64,000 bases of DNA from Anaeramoeba flamelloides (GCA_027625915.1 JANTQA010000075.1:1426001-1490000), one strand, 5' to 3'. Numbered from the stretch's first letter, positions 25,470-38,885 are shown. A program made the numbers and translations. The notes: generated from the sequence alone by a model not told the origin.

Positions 25470-28400
25470 TTACTTTTCAAACTCTTGAAAACGAAGCCGA
25501 GAGGGTGTCAATGGTTTTGATTTTTCATCTTTAGAAGTTTTTTCGATATTTTCTATATTTAGCGTGAGGGTGATGTTTCCAATATGGCATTTTTTGACTA
25601 ATTTTTCAACGTTTACCCAGCCATGAACAGATTCTTTGAAAATAAAGAATAATAAAAAATTAAAAATAATGAGAATTTTTTTTTTGTTGTTGTTGGTATT
25701 GAGATTAGTATTGAAATTTTTTCTTTATTTAACATTTAAATTAATCAAAATAATAAAGTATATATCCCTTAGCACCACAAATAACCTAAAAAAATTTCAA
25801 ACAAAATTTTTAATTTGAAATGTTATCAAAGGATAATAATATATAGAATTAATAAACAATTATCTTAGAAAGAAAATTTTATAATTAAAAATTGTATATT
25901 TACTTAAAATAAAAAAATAACTGGAAAAAAATTTTTCAACATTGGTAATTTTTTTTTGGTTATTAGTGATTTTATTATTTTTCCAAATTTTGTCAAAATA
26001 AATTTTTTTTTTTTTTGAAAAGTTTGTCTAGACATCAAAAACCTCTTAGTTTTAATATTTAAAACACATCATACTTTACTGGAAATTTTTTTGGGGCCCT
26101 TTGCACCCCAAAATTGCCTAAAATGCTTGATTAAATAATTTATTCATTATAAAAGTTATTATAACATCACATAGAAAATTTGTTTTATCTACTGATTACT
26201 ATTCAATATCAATATCTATATTAGATTCTAAATAATTTGATAAATAAAAAAAAATATAAATTAAATTAGAAAAAAAAATCAAATTTTTTTTTCATTGCAA
26301 AATTTTTACAATTTTTTTCAACAAGATTTTTTTTCAATTTTAAATGATTTGGCCAATAGTTCGAGTCAGATTAATAATTGATTTTTTTTTTATTTTTTAC
26401 AATTTTTTAATTTTTGACTTTTTAAAATCTAGACATAAAATAAACAATATTGTTGAATTAGAGACCATATATCAGAACTTATTTAACAAGATCTGGATTA
26501 ATTTATTAAGGAAAAATCCAAATATCGCAAATATATTATTCAAATTTTTACCAATAACAAAATGTAATAAAAAAAAATTGGTTTTGGAGATTATTTTATT
26601 ATATTGGAATAATATTTAAGAGTTATTTTTTATTTTATTTTAAATTTAGGTATAAATATTTTATCGATTAAAAAGTAATTTATATTTGTTTTATTCCAAT
26701 TTAATAAATTGAAATTATTTTAAATTTTTTTTTTTTTTTTTTTTGATTTTCAATTATTATCTATTGCTTAAATAAAAGTTTTAGAAAATTAATCATATTA
26801 AAAATTTAATTTTGGCCTAAAGAAATAAATTTCATTTTTCTCTGAATTGGATATTTATTGAAATTTTTTCTAAAAAAAACATTAAATTTCAAAGTAATTT
26901 ATTTTTTTATTTATTTTTTTTATCATAAAATTAGCAAAATTGTTTGGTGGTTATTATTAATAAATTAATATGTTGAGTTTTGAATTACTATAAAGGTAAT
27001 AAAATTTCTGATTTAAAAAAAAAAATAAAAATAAAAATCTTTAAAAAAAAGGTAAAAATGAATAATTATTATTTTTTTTTTCAATTTCAAAAAAAAAATC
27101 AATAACTTAACTACTTTATCTTTGAACTATTTTGACTTTTTATTATAATTCAAATCTGGATTAAAGACAAATAAGAAAATTAATATATTAGTAGATCAAT
27201 ATCATTTTAAATCTAATTTAAAAAACTTGATGAAATTTAGGTAAATCCGGGGTGCTAAGGGATATAAACCATTTTCCAGTCAAAAGGCTGCAGTTGTAGG
27301 GAGTAAAAGATATGTGTTTAAAGGGTCTGTATGGATATTAGAAGAAAAAAATTATTTGGGAAAATTTCAAAATTGAAATCACATTTTGCACATTTTTATT
27401 TTTTTTTTCCTATTTTTTTTAAAACCTAATTCGTTTGTAAATTTTTTTTTTATTGCAAGATCTCAAGTAACTTGATAAAAACGTGTTATTTAAATGTTAT
27501 TGAAACCATGGAAATGATTGTAGAGAAATCATTTTGATTTATATTGGAATTTTATTTGGATCTTCAATCTTTGATTCTGATATTTGATTAATAAATGTGA
27601 AAAAAATTCACTTCATTTTCATTTCCTTTTGCAAATAGAGATTACAAATACCAACACACTTCGTTTGGAGACTTGATTTCTAAAAGAAAGGTATGGAAAA
27701 TGAAGTGATAATTGTTTCCTATTTATTATTCAAATACCAGTAGACGTTCAAAACAAATCTTGTTGTTATTATCAATAATTTCCTAAGAATTTGTATTTTT
27801 CAATTTTTAAGAAAATATATTGATTTATTAGTTTTATTTCATGCGGATATCAACTATTCTTTGGTGTTTATTGTTCTACTTATTTCTTATTTAATCTTCA
27901 AATCTCATTTATAAAAAATATTTGATATTTGGAAAAAATGTTGGGTTTATTTGACTGAAACAAAGTTTATATACACATATCTTCAACATTTGAATATGAA
28001 AAAGAAAAAGAAAAAGAAAACAGAAAAAACATATTTCTTCCTTGATTAATTTTGATTGATTTTATTTTAAGAGAAGTAAACTTTCTATTTTCCCTGAAAG
28101 AAAAAATATTAAATGTTAAAATAATAATAATAAATTGCCTTCTCAAAAAAAAAGTGGAGAACATTTATTCTGAAATTATTCAGATTTATAATTCTATAAA
28201 CTAAAAGATTTTTGGAAAAAAATTATGGTTATTTTTAAATGTTTTTTTTTTTAACTGATTTCAAAAAAAAAACATTTTTAGTTATTGTTTTCCTTTTTAT
28301 CCAGTATTAATTTTCTTTATATTAGGAAGACGAGCTACGGAGGAAAAGATCAAGTGGATACTTGTTGATACTGAAATATTGAAACACAAAAGTATGAGTA

Positions 28401-31400
28401 ACTTGAAAATGTAAAAGAAAAAGCAACTACAAAAAATACGAATGGTTTATGGCAAAAATCAGATTAAAAAGAAATAACAACAATTTAACAATTAAATAAT
28501 TATCACCAAGTGAACATTCATGATAAATTATCAAATTATTAAAACAGCCAAATGACGTGGATTTTATTTTAGGTATCACTTAATTAAATGCTGACATTGT
28601 TTTTATTATTATTTTTTTACCAATTGCTTCTTATTAACCCTTTTTATAAACTCTTTTTTATTTTCTTTTTCTTTTTTCCCTTTTTCTTTTCAATTTTTGT
28701 TTTGACATTTTAAACCTTAAAAAAAAGAATTTAGGTGTCTTTTACTTGAACAATGATGAAAGATATGATTTTGCAATTAGAGTTCCTTTTAGAAATTTAA
28801 GTAAAATGATATTTAGAGTGTAATTTGAACTTTTTTAATAATAATAAACATTTTTTATACTTTTTTTGATTTCTATTTTTTAAAGAAAAGATATCCTGTG
28901 GGCTATATTCTTGTCTATATTTTATCTAGGATTAAAAACTCTAATATAAATTTGACGTTTCAGGAAGTGCCGTCAAGTGCCGTAGAGTGCCTAGGTTTTT
29001 TTTAATTCAAAAGAATAGAGAAAAATTGAAAGATTTTACTCAATTATTTTGAATTCTGGAAAAGCTAAAGGCGGTTTTTTTTTAATTTAAGAAATAAAAA
29101 AAAAACTAACGGTAGTTTTCTTGAGATTTTTTGTTTTATTTGTTACGTGTTCTAAGTTTTTTTTAGTTTTCTATTTTATTTGGAAAATATATTGATTTTC
29201 GTTAGGTTTTTTCGAGTTTTCTATTTATTTGTGAAGTGTCCTGGGTTTTTTTGAGGTTTTCAATTTTATTTTGAAGTGTTCTAGGTTTTTTTTACTTTTT
29301 GAAATAAACCAAAAATTTATTAAAATTTTCTGTTTATTTCAAAAAGTAAAAAAAACCTAACGAAAATCTATTGATTTTCCAAATAAATAGAAAACTCAAA
29401 AAAGCCTTACGAAAATCAATTGATTTTCCAAATAAACAGAAAACTCAAGAAAAGCTAATGGTAGCTTTTTTTTTAATTTAAGAAATAAAAAGAAAATTTT
29501 AAGAATTTTTCTTATAATTTCTTAAATTAAAAAAAAAAACTAACTGTGAATATAAGTAAATTTTGTTGACATAACTCTCTTCAATAAAAATATAAATATA
29601 AATAAAATAAATAAATAAAAATATTTAATACACAATTAATTACTATTAAGTTACGTTTAAGTTGTTAATAACATAATAAAAATAAAAGTTTATGAGATCA
29701 GTTAGAGATTTTAATCAAATTTAAATTTAATTCTTCATAAAAAATTCAAAATTCTAATATATAAATACTCTTTCTTAAAAATCATAATTTTAACAAAAAA
29801 AAAAACATGAAAAATCCAGAAATCATTTTTACACATGTGTGGTAATATGTCAAAAAAAAAAAAAAAAAATGAATTAAATTTAAATTGATGAATATATCTA
29901 ATTCTTTCATAATTGTTCTTATAAGGTTTTTTAAAACTTGGGTTTACTCGTGAAATGGTTGATTTATTAATTTTTTAAATTGGGTCGTAACAGTCCAAGT
30001 TAGTATTTGTGGAATTTTTCTGGATTTAATTTTGAAAATAAAAATTTTTGATTTTAAACGTTTCTCAAGATTTGTTTTTCATTTAGCACTTCGCAAATTA
30101 AAAAATTAGTGTAAATTATTCTCTCAATTTGTTTTCAATATCATAAAATTTACAGAATTTTAATTTTTTATTTTTATATTATTTTTGAATACATTATTTT
30201 TACATCATAATTTTTTTATGTATTATTTATTGTTCATTTTCACATAAATTACTTTTTAAATTATCGAAAATCCAGATCCAAGAAGAAAGAGAAAAGTATT
30301 GGAAACAATTCACTAAAGAAAGCAACAAAAAAAATTAAATTTTCAAATTTAGGCTCCTCCATTCATAAAGCAATAACAAGTTTTTTTCAATTACAAAAAA
30401 TTTCATAAATAGGAAATTCAATTTTTTTGATCAATTGGAAATATTAGTAAAAATTCAAAAAAATTATTCAAATTTTACAGAACCTTATATAAATTGGTTT
30501 TTCAGAAAATGAACCTTACCTAACATAACCCGGAAAATTTTTTCAAAAAAAAAATCTCTAAATTTTGTATTTTTGAAATACTCTCACATAATAAAGATTA
30601 TTAGACATAACAATTTTGAAAAAGGGTTTTCAACGTTATTAGATATTAAAGGGGATTGAAAAAAAAAATAAAGTTTTCAGAAATTTTTTTTTCTTTTTAC
30701 TTGTAAAATTTTTTAAATTTTTATTTGACTTAGTGGAGAGATTATTTTAATCTATTTTTTTTTAATAGTCTAAAAAGAATCATATTTTTCATTTTTAAAA
30801 CAGAACAAAATATTTCTTTCAAAAGATATCACTAAATTAAATTGAAAAAATGATTTTTTTTTCTGTTTTTGGAATATTTTTTATCATTTTATTTTTTTTT
30901 CATTCTTAATGTTCAATCAAAAATTCATTCACTGTAACTTTTTTCAAAAAAAAAAAACCAAAAATAGGTGTTTTTTTCCAAAAGTCGGTAATTTTGAAAA
31001 GGGGGGTATTCGAATCTTAATTGGCTTAAAAGCTATCTATTCCCAATTACATAAAATTATCATAACTTTGAAAAAATAATTTATAAAAGACGTATAACTG
31101 AAATACAATTGGTAGTTTTGGCTAATTTGACTTTTCAAAATTTATTTTTTCCTTTTAGTATATTAACTGTTCTAATTGGGATATTATTTAAATGTTCTAA
31201 ATTTATCAATTGCAAACACTTGGATAAATGAAGAAATCAAAAAAAAATCACTAATCTTGAAAATTAATAGAGAAAAAAAGTGAAAATGAAAATATAATTT
31301 TGATATTTTAATTTGGGAAAAAAAGTTCAACACGTTTTTTCATTGGAAACATTTAATAAAATCAAAGGAATCACAGAAACCTGAAAATGAAAAGTAAACT

Positions 31401-33421
31401 CAATTGAAAGAAGAAACCAATTAACTTCAAAGACTCATTCATTTAATATCTCATTACGTTATTATTTTCAATATATTCAGCAAAAAGAATTTAGATATAC
31501 TTTTTTATCGAAATACAATGATGTGGTTCTTTTGGAGATCTCAAAAATAGTCAACAATTTTATCAAATTTTTAATGATAGATCAATCAAAGAAAAATCCA
31601 TATTAAAAGATAGTACTAGAAAACCTGTCATTGCGCCGAATCCTTCTTTTTGTCTTTAATTATTTATTTTTTGTTTTATTAATTAATCTCACTTTTCATT
31701 TTCAGGTTTATGTAATTTCTGTGATTTTATTAAATGTTTCCAAATTAAAAATCTTGTTTAACTTTTTTTTCCCAAACAGCTAAATTTTAAAATAAGAATC
31801 ATTTTTATCAATTTATAATATTTGAATTTTTTTGAATTTGAGAAAGGTGTTTGGTTATTATGAATTTGCATTTAAATAAGTAAAACTATTGTGTGAAAAA
31901 ATATTTTCCTTTAAGATACTGAATTGAAATTTACAATTTTGAAAAAAATATTGAAAGGAAATACTTGAGGAAAATAAAACTCTTATTTTATCAATGTAAA
32001 AGCAAAACAATTATCAGCGTAGCTGTTTTCTCGTAAATTTATCATTTATTTAAGAAATAATCGCAATATATTAAATTAGATTTTCATTTTCATTTTCTCT
32101 ATTAATTTTTCAGATTTGTGATTTTTTTTTGATTTCTTCATTTATCCAAGGACTTTACAATTGATAAATCTCGAATATTTAAATAATATCTCTATTCGAA
32201 CAGTTAATAATTATTTAATATTTTTGATGTTTCTCTGTAAAATTTGAATAATTTTTTGAATTTTTACTAAATTTCCAATACTATTATTTCCCAATTAAAA
32301 AATGAAAATTTTTAGTTCACATTCTCCAAAATATTTTTCTGGTTTATTAGTTGAAGAAAATCCCAAGATCTTGACAACATCATTTAGAAATGATATTTTT
32401 TGACAATAAATTAAACTTCCTTTGTTAACTCAAAGACAAAATTTTTACTATGATAATTTGATTGCAACAGTAATAAATAATATTCATTTTGAAAATTGAA
32501 ATAAAAAGTTTCATTTATTAATTGGAAAATAACAATAGATCAAAAAAAGTGTAATTTCGGTGTTTTTTGAAATTCCCAGGATTTTTCGGTTTGGTAGTAA
32601 TTTAAAAATAAGAATTTTTTCCACTTCATTTTTGATTTTTATCGAAGAACCAAATAGACACAACAAAAAATCTCCTAACTAGACAAAGATTTTCACACTT
32701 TAAAAGGGTTAGTATGTGCTGGGGTGTGTTGGTATGTGTTGGGAAGTGCTTGAAAAGATTGAAAGGCTCAGAGATTTAACAAAAGTGTTGAGATTTTTTG
32801 GAGTACAGAAATGAAAAGAATTATTTTTTGAAAAAAAATTTAATAACAGGGAAAAGCAATTTTTCAAATGAAACGAATCAATGTATTTGATTTGTAAGAT
32901 CGTTTTTCTCCTTTTTCAGATTTTTAATGAAAAGAAAAAACGAAAAAGTAAAGCCTCAAAATTCGAAAAAGAAAAAAATAAATCAAATTTTCAGAAAACT
33001 GCACTATTTAGGTTGTGAAATTTCGTAATGGGTTTCTTTGAAAACTGATGGGTTGTATTTTTTGAGAAGTGCAATAAAGTATAATTCAAAAATTAAAGGA
33101 TCCTTTTGTGATTCAAAAGGATCAAAAATAAATTAAAGATTAAAAAGAAAGGGCAAAATTCAAACTGACTGTTCTTGTTATGTCTTTTCCTAAATAAGGA
33201 AGAATTGTTTCTTGACCACCAGGATGATGCTTCATATAAGGTGTTAGATCATACACTTTATTTTTATAAATAACCCAATTATCGTCTTTGTGTTTCTTGA
33301 CCTCTTGTCGTGTGTATGATTTTATTTCCTGAAGGGAAACCTCAGACGTTAGCCAAGCTGAATGGTTTTTACCATTGGTTGGTTGTTTGGACATTTCTTT
33401 GATTTGTTTTAATTTTTTCAT
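25470..33421 (-). CDS. Cytochrome b5 domain protein (RLF/CYB5R4 type), split by a 7.5 kb intron
   Basis: A small haem-binding protein of about 139 residues. Exon 1 is 33421..33166 (ATG) and exon 2 is 25633..25470 (TAA). Exon 1 gives VYDLTPYMKHHPGGQETI with the first haem-ligand His in HPGG, then GKDITRT. The GTTTGA donor at 33165 leaves phase 1. The only fitting continuation is a CAAAG acceptor at 25635-25634, opening with SVHGWVNVEKLVKKCHIG, the second haem-ligand block (family form F..VHxWVN...CLVG). The junction places that His 11 residues after the Gly of GKD, as in RLF and CYB5R4. The C-terminal tail is charged. It may act as an electron carrier, or like plant RLF; no reductase domain is present. 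The intron (7,532 bases) is packed with repeats. A GTAATG next to the stop could be a donor to a further exon. Confidence 0.82.
26005..27265. repeat. Dispersed ~1.2-1.4 kb repeat, copy 2
   Basis: Sister of 14430-15840 in the same orientation, lying inside the cytochrome b5 intron. It lacks the MITE carried by copy 1. It has its own small indels and ends with GGTGCTAAGG. Confidence 0.75.
27245..27376 (+). pseudogene. Kelch-like coding fragment at a repeat boundary
   Basis: A 43-codon open stretch without a start codon: it enters from the end of the dispersed repeat and runs into unique sequence, then stops at TGA. It contains QKAAVVGSKRYVFKGSVW, which resembles one blade strand of a Kelch-type propeller. 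The region is richer in G+C than its surroundings. It is opposite in strand to the host cytochrome b5 gene. It may be one exon of a nested gene or a captured remnant. Confidence 0.3.
28962..29550. repeat. Modular palindromic repeat cluster 1
   Basis: Head-to-tail short hairpin modules. One (29281-29359) is TTTACTTTTTGAAATAAAC paired with its complement around an A/T loop. Others carry TTGAATTCTGGAAAA and GTGCCGTAGAGTGCCTAGG. The modules recur at 48010-48145, 54575-54655, 56560-57375 and 62285-63145. Non-coding, inside the cytochrome b5 intron. Confidence 0.8.
30620..31095. repeat. Dispersed repeat, inverted copy of 58545-59030
   Basis: Landmarks AATAGGTGTTTTTTTCCAAA, GGGGGGTATTCGAATC and TCCCAATTACATAAAATTAT all recur as reverse complements at 58545-59030. 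Class unknown. Confidence 0.7.
31150..32225. repeat. Interrupted long inverted repeat
   Basis: 31315-31400 pairs with about 31685-31775 (CACAGAAACCTGAAAATGAA and its complement). 31150-31310 pairs with about 32075-32225 (CTTGGATAAATGAAGAAATC and its complement). The right arm carries about 290 extra bases between the two blocks, so the palindrome was probably interrupted by a later insertion. Non-coding. Confidence 0.7.
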
Positions 33422-34989
33422 TTTTTAAAAAATGGATGAGTTAAAAAAGTCAGATTTAAAAAAATGTTTATTCGGGATTTACTTTTTGAGAGGTGAAAAA
33501 ACTAAATTTAGGAAAAATTAAAAATATCAATGTATGTCAAAAACCGTTTTTGTTCCAGTAAAAAAATTTTTGATTGTTTGTTTAATATTCTTTATTGATA
33601 AAATTTTTTTAATAATTATTGGTTTAGGGATGAGCTTCTAGCAGAGATTAGTTAAAAATTAAAGTGTGTTGTAATTGGGTGTCAATGATATTTTGTTTTA
33701 CATGGTTCAAATGACTCAAAAAAAAAATCTATTCTTACATATTATTTCCAAATTAATTATTTGATTTTTTATTAAGGACATTAGTGTAAATATGATTTTT
33801 TTAAACAATTGAGTTTTGACAATTTTAATGATAAATAAAGAGCACAATGCATTTATATATACTATAGTAATGGTAAATATAATATCTGATTATTTTAATC
33901 AGACTAATTATAATTTTAATCAAAAAAATATTTGGTAAATTCCAACATTCTTTCAAAATTAAAAATCTCATTGTTCAAACAAAGTATTGGTATTTACCAA
34001 ACGAGTTTATAAAAAAAAATCCATTCTAGCTTAAAAAATAAAAACAGATATTATATTTACCATTACTATAATTTATATCAATGAATGGAACTCTTTATTT
34101 ATCGATAACTTGACCAAACTCTTTTTTTACAACATTCTATATTTAGGGTGGTGGATCACTATTAAAAAGTGTCATTTCGAAAATTTTTTTTTTGATTCCT
34201 TTTCCTAATCTCAAAATAAAAGGTCAAATAATAGTATTCCAGTTAACAATAATTTATATTTACGACTTCCAAAAGTAAATACTTTTTGAAATTTTCTAAT
34301 TTCAAAGATTTAACTTAACCGTCATCAGCATAAAAATACAAAGTATATTTAGTTTTATTTCCTTTTTCTAAAGTTAATTATTGTAACGTAAATATTATTT
34401 TGAATATTAGTGAAACAATTATCAAAAGAATCAATTCATTTAATTATATAATTTTTTCAAAAATAGAATACTTTAGTTACTAATCAACATTTCGCCAACA
34501 AATTCAAGCAAGAAATTTTGCAACTGCGGAGTCTAATTTTTGATAACTCAACATTTTAATTTGTCAAAAAATATAGTTTTTTATTCTGAAATTGTTGTGT
34601 TTTTTTTAACTAATATATGGATCATTTTTAATTGATGGGATCAACGAATAGTACTACTTTATTAATTAATTTTTTAGAGACATTTGAACCATGGAGAGCT
34701 ACTTTTATTTGTATTCAATAACAAAATACTTTTATATTAGACTTCTCATTCGTATAAGTAACCCCTTAAATAAGATCTTCTTATTATTTAGTATTTGTTT
34801 TTTTTTTCTCTATATTAAAGAGAAAACATAGAAAATAATATCAAGGCTTATGTATATTATCAAATATTATCTGAATTTTATTTAATCAATAACAAAAAAA
34901 AAAGAAAAAAAATTACTGAAAAAATTATATTCAAATAATTTTAATGGGGATAAATATTTATGTTTCCAGAATCCATTAATTTGGAATTC
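33422..34989. other. 5' flank of the cytochrome b5 gene and intergenic sequence
   Basis: Upstream region of a minus-strand gene, with one fold-back at 33829-34107. No coding signal and no recognisable promoter element. Confidence 0.4.
33829..34107. repeat. Fold-back palindrome, ~280 bp
   Basis: GGTAAATATAATATCTG near 33871 pairs with CAGATATTATATTTACC near 34050. The outer ends, GATAAATAAAGAG and CTCTTTATTTATC, also pair. Non-coding. Confidence 0.75.
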
Positions 34990-35310
34990 AATAAATTCTA
35001 GAGTTATTTTTTTTTGAAACCTAAGCTTAAAAAAAAATAGTAAGATATAACCTTTTTTCTATTGATATTTATATTATTTATTTCTAGAAAAAATATCTTT
35101 ATTAAATAATACTCAACTGATTATGAGTATTATTGAATTTTTTTCTCTATCTCTCTCTCTCTCTCTTTTTTAAGAATAAAAGATTGAGTTTTGATTAAAG
35201 TTTCTAAAGATAAAATATCGAAGAGAGGGGTTAGATAGAAGAAATTGGGATTTTCTTTAGATCTTGTATTAACAAGTTATGTTTTTTATTAAAAAAATTA
35301 TAAAATGAAA
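34990..35310. repeat. Dispersed repeat, direct copy of 57835-58090
   Basis: Shared in order: ATAACCTTTTTTCTA, CTAGAAAAA.ATCTTTATT, AATTATGAGTATT, then AACAAGTTATGTTTTTTATT. An internal CT microsatellite at about 35150 is private to this copy. Confidence 0.65.
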
Positions 35311-38039
35311 AAGGAGTGCTTATTAAAATTTTCTAAAAAAACCCGAAAGAAAAATTTACCCGAAAAAAAATTTTTAATCAAAATTGATCAAATACAATTA
35401 TTTAACAAAGTGTTGTCTAATTTCATCATGTTTTTTAATTTTTTGATATAAATTGGGATTTTTAAGACTCAATTTCTCATTTTTTGACAATTTTTCAAAA
35501 AAAAGTAAAATTCAAAAATTTTGGATTATTTTTTTTTTCATTTTTATAAATTATGTTTTAACGATCAAGTGAAAATGATAAATTCATCGAAAAGTTAGTT
35601 CATTTTTATCTTCTTATTTCGGACAACAAATTTTTTATAAGAATACAAAAACCTGATTAATTTTTGTAAATTAATTTCGTTGGATCTTTGAATATAAATT
35701 CCACAAAAACTTTCTCACACAACACTCCAATACAATTTATATTGAATCAAACAATTCTATTTTGAGAAAACTCCACAGACAAGAAAAATTATCAAAAAAA
35801 ACAAATAATAAAAAGATTTTGGGTATTTGGTAAGTTGTGTTCTGTCCAAAATACCAAACAGAGTAAATAGTAGTCTTGAAAGTATTCTTGTAAAACTTTA
35901 ATTTAAGAAAAAACTGAATGAAAATAAGAATATTGTAGTCAAAATAAAGCGTGCAAAAAAATATAAAGCGTGCTTCAAAATAAAAAGCGTGTTTTTTTGT
36001 TATAGAAAACCTATACATCAACCGATCAAAGAAACCAATTATAAACCTGAAAAAAATATGATATTGGTTTCTTAAAGTCCTATTATTTAAAAAAAAATTC
36101 TAAAAATGAAGGATCAAATTGTAAAAATTTATCTCAAAAAATAGAGTAAATTTTTTTGAAAATTTGAATAATAATAAAAACAAAAAATTTCAAAAAAATT
36201 GAGAATATTATGGAAAATTTTCAACTATTTGCATTAATAATTTAAATTTTACTGAAAATAACCAGTACTTTACTTTCAAAATTGATTTGGGCTCAGGTAT
36301 ACTATTTGGTAGTAGATTGGATGTTGTCTTGGGTCAAGAATAAAAAAAAGCACGGATAATATTTTGAAATACGGATTATAGACGTTGTGCACGCATTATT
36401 TTGATCACTGTATCTTTGTAAGGATTTTTATAATTTAGGAAGACAAAGCAGGAATTTAAGTAACTTAATGGTCAACGGTCATAGTATATGCGGCCTTCTT
36501 ATGTTAGAGTTGTTTGTTGAGAGTGTTTGAAATGATCTTAATTTTTTAATTACAAAAACATGGTTATTTTTCTTTTTCATTTCCATTTTTCTATATTAGT
36601 ATGTTCGAGTTTACGTTTCTAAAACTAATAGTTCTTTCTTTCATTTTTTTGTTAAAAAAATACACAAAATTATTTTTTGATCCAAATAGTAGAAAATTTA
36701 CTTGATCCTGACTTTGTAATTTAACTGATATTTGCAAAAGCTTTTTAAGACAACATGGAGAATTTCAGAATTAGTGTTAAATATACAAAAATCGAAAACT
36801 GAGAAAGAATTTTTGTTTAAGTTTAATTTCCTGAAATTTTTCTTGGAAAATCTTTAATTTCTTAACAAACAGAAACTTGAGTGTTTTTTGCAGATTAATT
36901 GTATTTGAATTATTAAACAAAAAAAAATTCACAACATTTTCCTGTTTTTTTTCACAAATAAAGTTATCAAAGAAATAGGTTGAGATTTGTTAAGAGACTA
37001 TAAGAATTCAAATAGGAAAATGAAAATAAAGTAAAACTATTTTACAATTTGTTGAACAAATTATAAAATCTTGCTTTTTTTCATTATAATCTTCACTCTT
37101 CCAAGGTGACTAATTTTAGAAAGTAGCCAAAGAAGAAAAGTGGTTCAGTAAACACCAAGAAAACTTCTCTCGAATTGTGTGTTGTGATAAAAAATTATTT
37201 TTTTAATGGTAATTTGAAAAAAATATTTGTATTTTCTTTTTAAAAGAACGATCATGTTTGAGAAATTGTTTAGTGTTCAGGTTTTGTATTTTTCTTCAAA
37301 TTGTTATCAGTTGCTTAATTTTTGATTTTTTTGTAAAAGATCCACAATCAAAAAATTTGGTGTATCTAAAATGTGTTTCTCGATTTCTGAAATGGAAATT
37401 GGAAAATTTAGAAAAAGTTTTTGTGCTCTTATCTCAATTAATGGTTTTTTAATAAATATTAAACGAGTTTTTTAGAGAACTTATTTAAATGTAAAAAATA
37501 TAAAAACATAAGGAGATTCACAAATAATAAAAATCAAAAATAGGTGCTTAATGAGAAATTAGGAGAGTAACTGTGGACTTTCTTTGACAAAAGGGTTTTG
37601 TATTTAAGTTAACTTTAAACTTTAGTTTGATTATTTTTTGTTAATGTTGAAAAGAAAGAAAAGGAAAAAAAATAAAAAAAACCTTTTTTTTTGGTTATCT
37701 AATCAACAAATTAAATTCAAAAGATTGACCAAGGGTATGCCTAAGTATATGTAATCGTTTTAAAACAAAGAAATAATTTAATTCACTTTTTTAAAAAATT
37801 TGATCTTGGAAATAAAATTTGAAATTAAAGTTACTAAAAGTCAACTAATAAAAAAACCAAGTCCAGCTATCATAAATTACTTGAAATAAGAAGTTAAAAA
37901 ATTTGGAATTTTTTTTTCGGGTTTTTTTAGAAAATTTACCAACTTACCATGAAAAAGGTCTTTTTATTGATTATTTTATTTTATTTTGAGATTTTAAAGA
38001 TGGATTAAAAATAAATAACTTTTTAAAAATGTTTTAATT

Positions 38040-38335
38040 TAGAAAAAGTTAATTTTTTTGATGAGAGTAATTACTTGCGATAATTTTATAAGAATTTGAA
38101 AATTTGTCTAGCTTTAATGATCTAAAAAAATTATTAAAAAAACTTTTTAAAAATTTTTTCTATTTATTTTAATTAATTTTTATTCATTAAAGGTCTTTAC
38201 ACTTAAACAAATAATATTTCTCACAATATGAATCATTGTTTTCCATACGAAGAGCAAAATATTTTTTAATCTGAGTGCGATAAATATCACCCTCTCAAGA
38301 AAAATATATTTGCTGATTCTCTCAAATTCAAACAA
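38040..38335. repeat. Dispersed repeat, direct copy of 58190-58460
   Basis: Shared: GTCTAGCTTTAATGAT, ACTTAAACAAATAATATTTC, TCACAATATGAATCATTGTT and TATCACCCTCTCAAGAAAAA, in the same order and orientation. Confidence 0.75.
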
Positions 38336-38689
38336 AAAACAACAGATTCAAATTTAAATTCAACAAGTTGAAATTAGAAGTTAACAAGGTTTAACACCCA
38401 AAAGTAATCTATTTTTTTAATCCACAAAAATTTATTCAAAAGGGGCTGTGATTGAAAAAAGAAATATTTTGAAATATTACAATTTTAAGGGCTATGTTTT
38501 ATAATAAAATTATATAGATTTTATGTTGTTCAATAATTTGTTGGATGTTAATTCTCGCAAATTTTTATTCAATACGATCTAAGAAGAAAAAAATGACTGA
38601 TTTTTTTTTTGATATTTGTCATTTTATCATGTCAAAAAGGAAAAAGATGATCTGAAAAATCGAAATTTTGAAAAAAAAACTTCTTTTAG

Positions 38690-38885
38690 AGTCAGTTCAA
38701 CTTTTAAGGCACAAACTTTCAACGAAATTTAAGGCACAAAAAAATCTCAAATTAAGGCAGAAAATTTGTAATTTTTTTTTACAGTTTATTTTACTCGAAT
38801 CTGAATTTTGTGCATTATTTTGATATTTTTTTTGTGCCTTAAATTTCGTAGCAAGTTTGTGCCTTAAAAATGGAACTGAATGTAT
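38690..38885. repeat. Hairpin built of TTAAGGCACAAA motifs
   Basis: TTAAGGCACAAA occurs twice in the left arm and its complement TTTGTGCCTTAA twice in the right arm, giving a ~195-bp palindrome. A related half copy lies at 49318-49410 in the CCDC47 intron. Confidence 0.7.

Noticed and set aside
33004-33102. Second cytochrome b5 exon DPLIFELYFIALLKKYN after a 67-base intron
   Set aside because: It is in phase but lacks the second haem-ligand His; the exon at 25633 supplies it at the right spacing.
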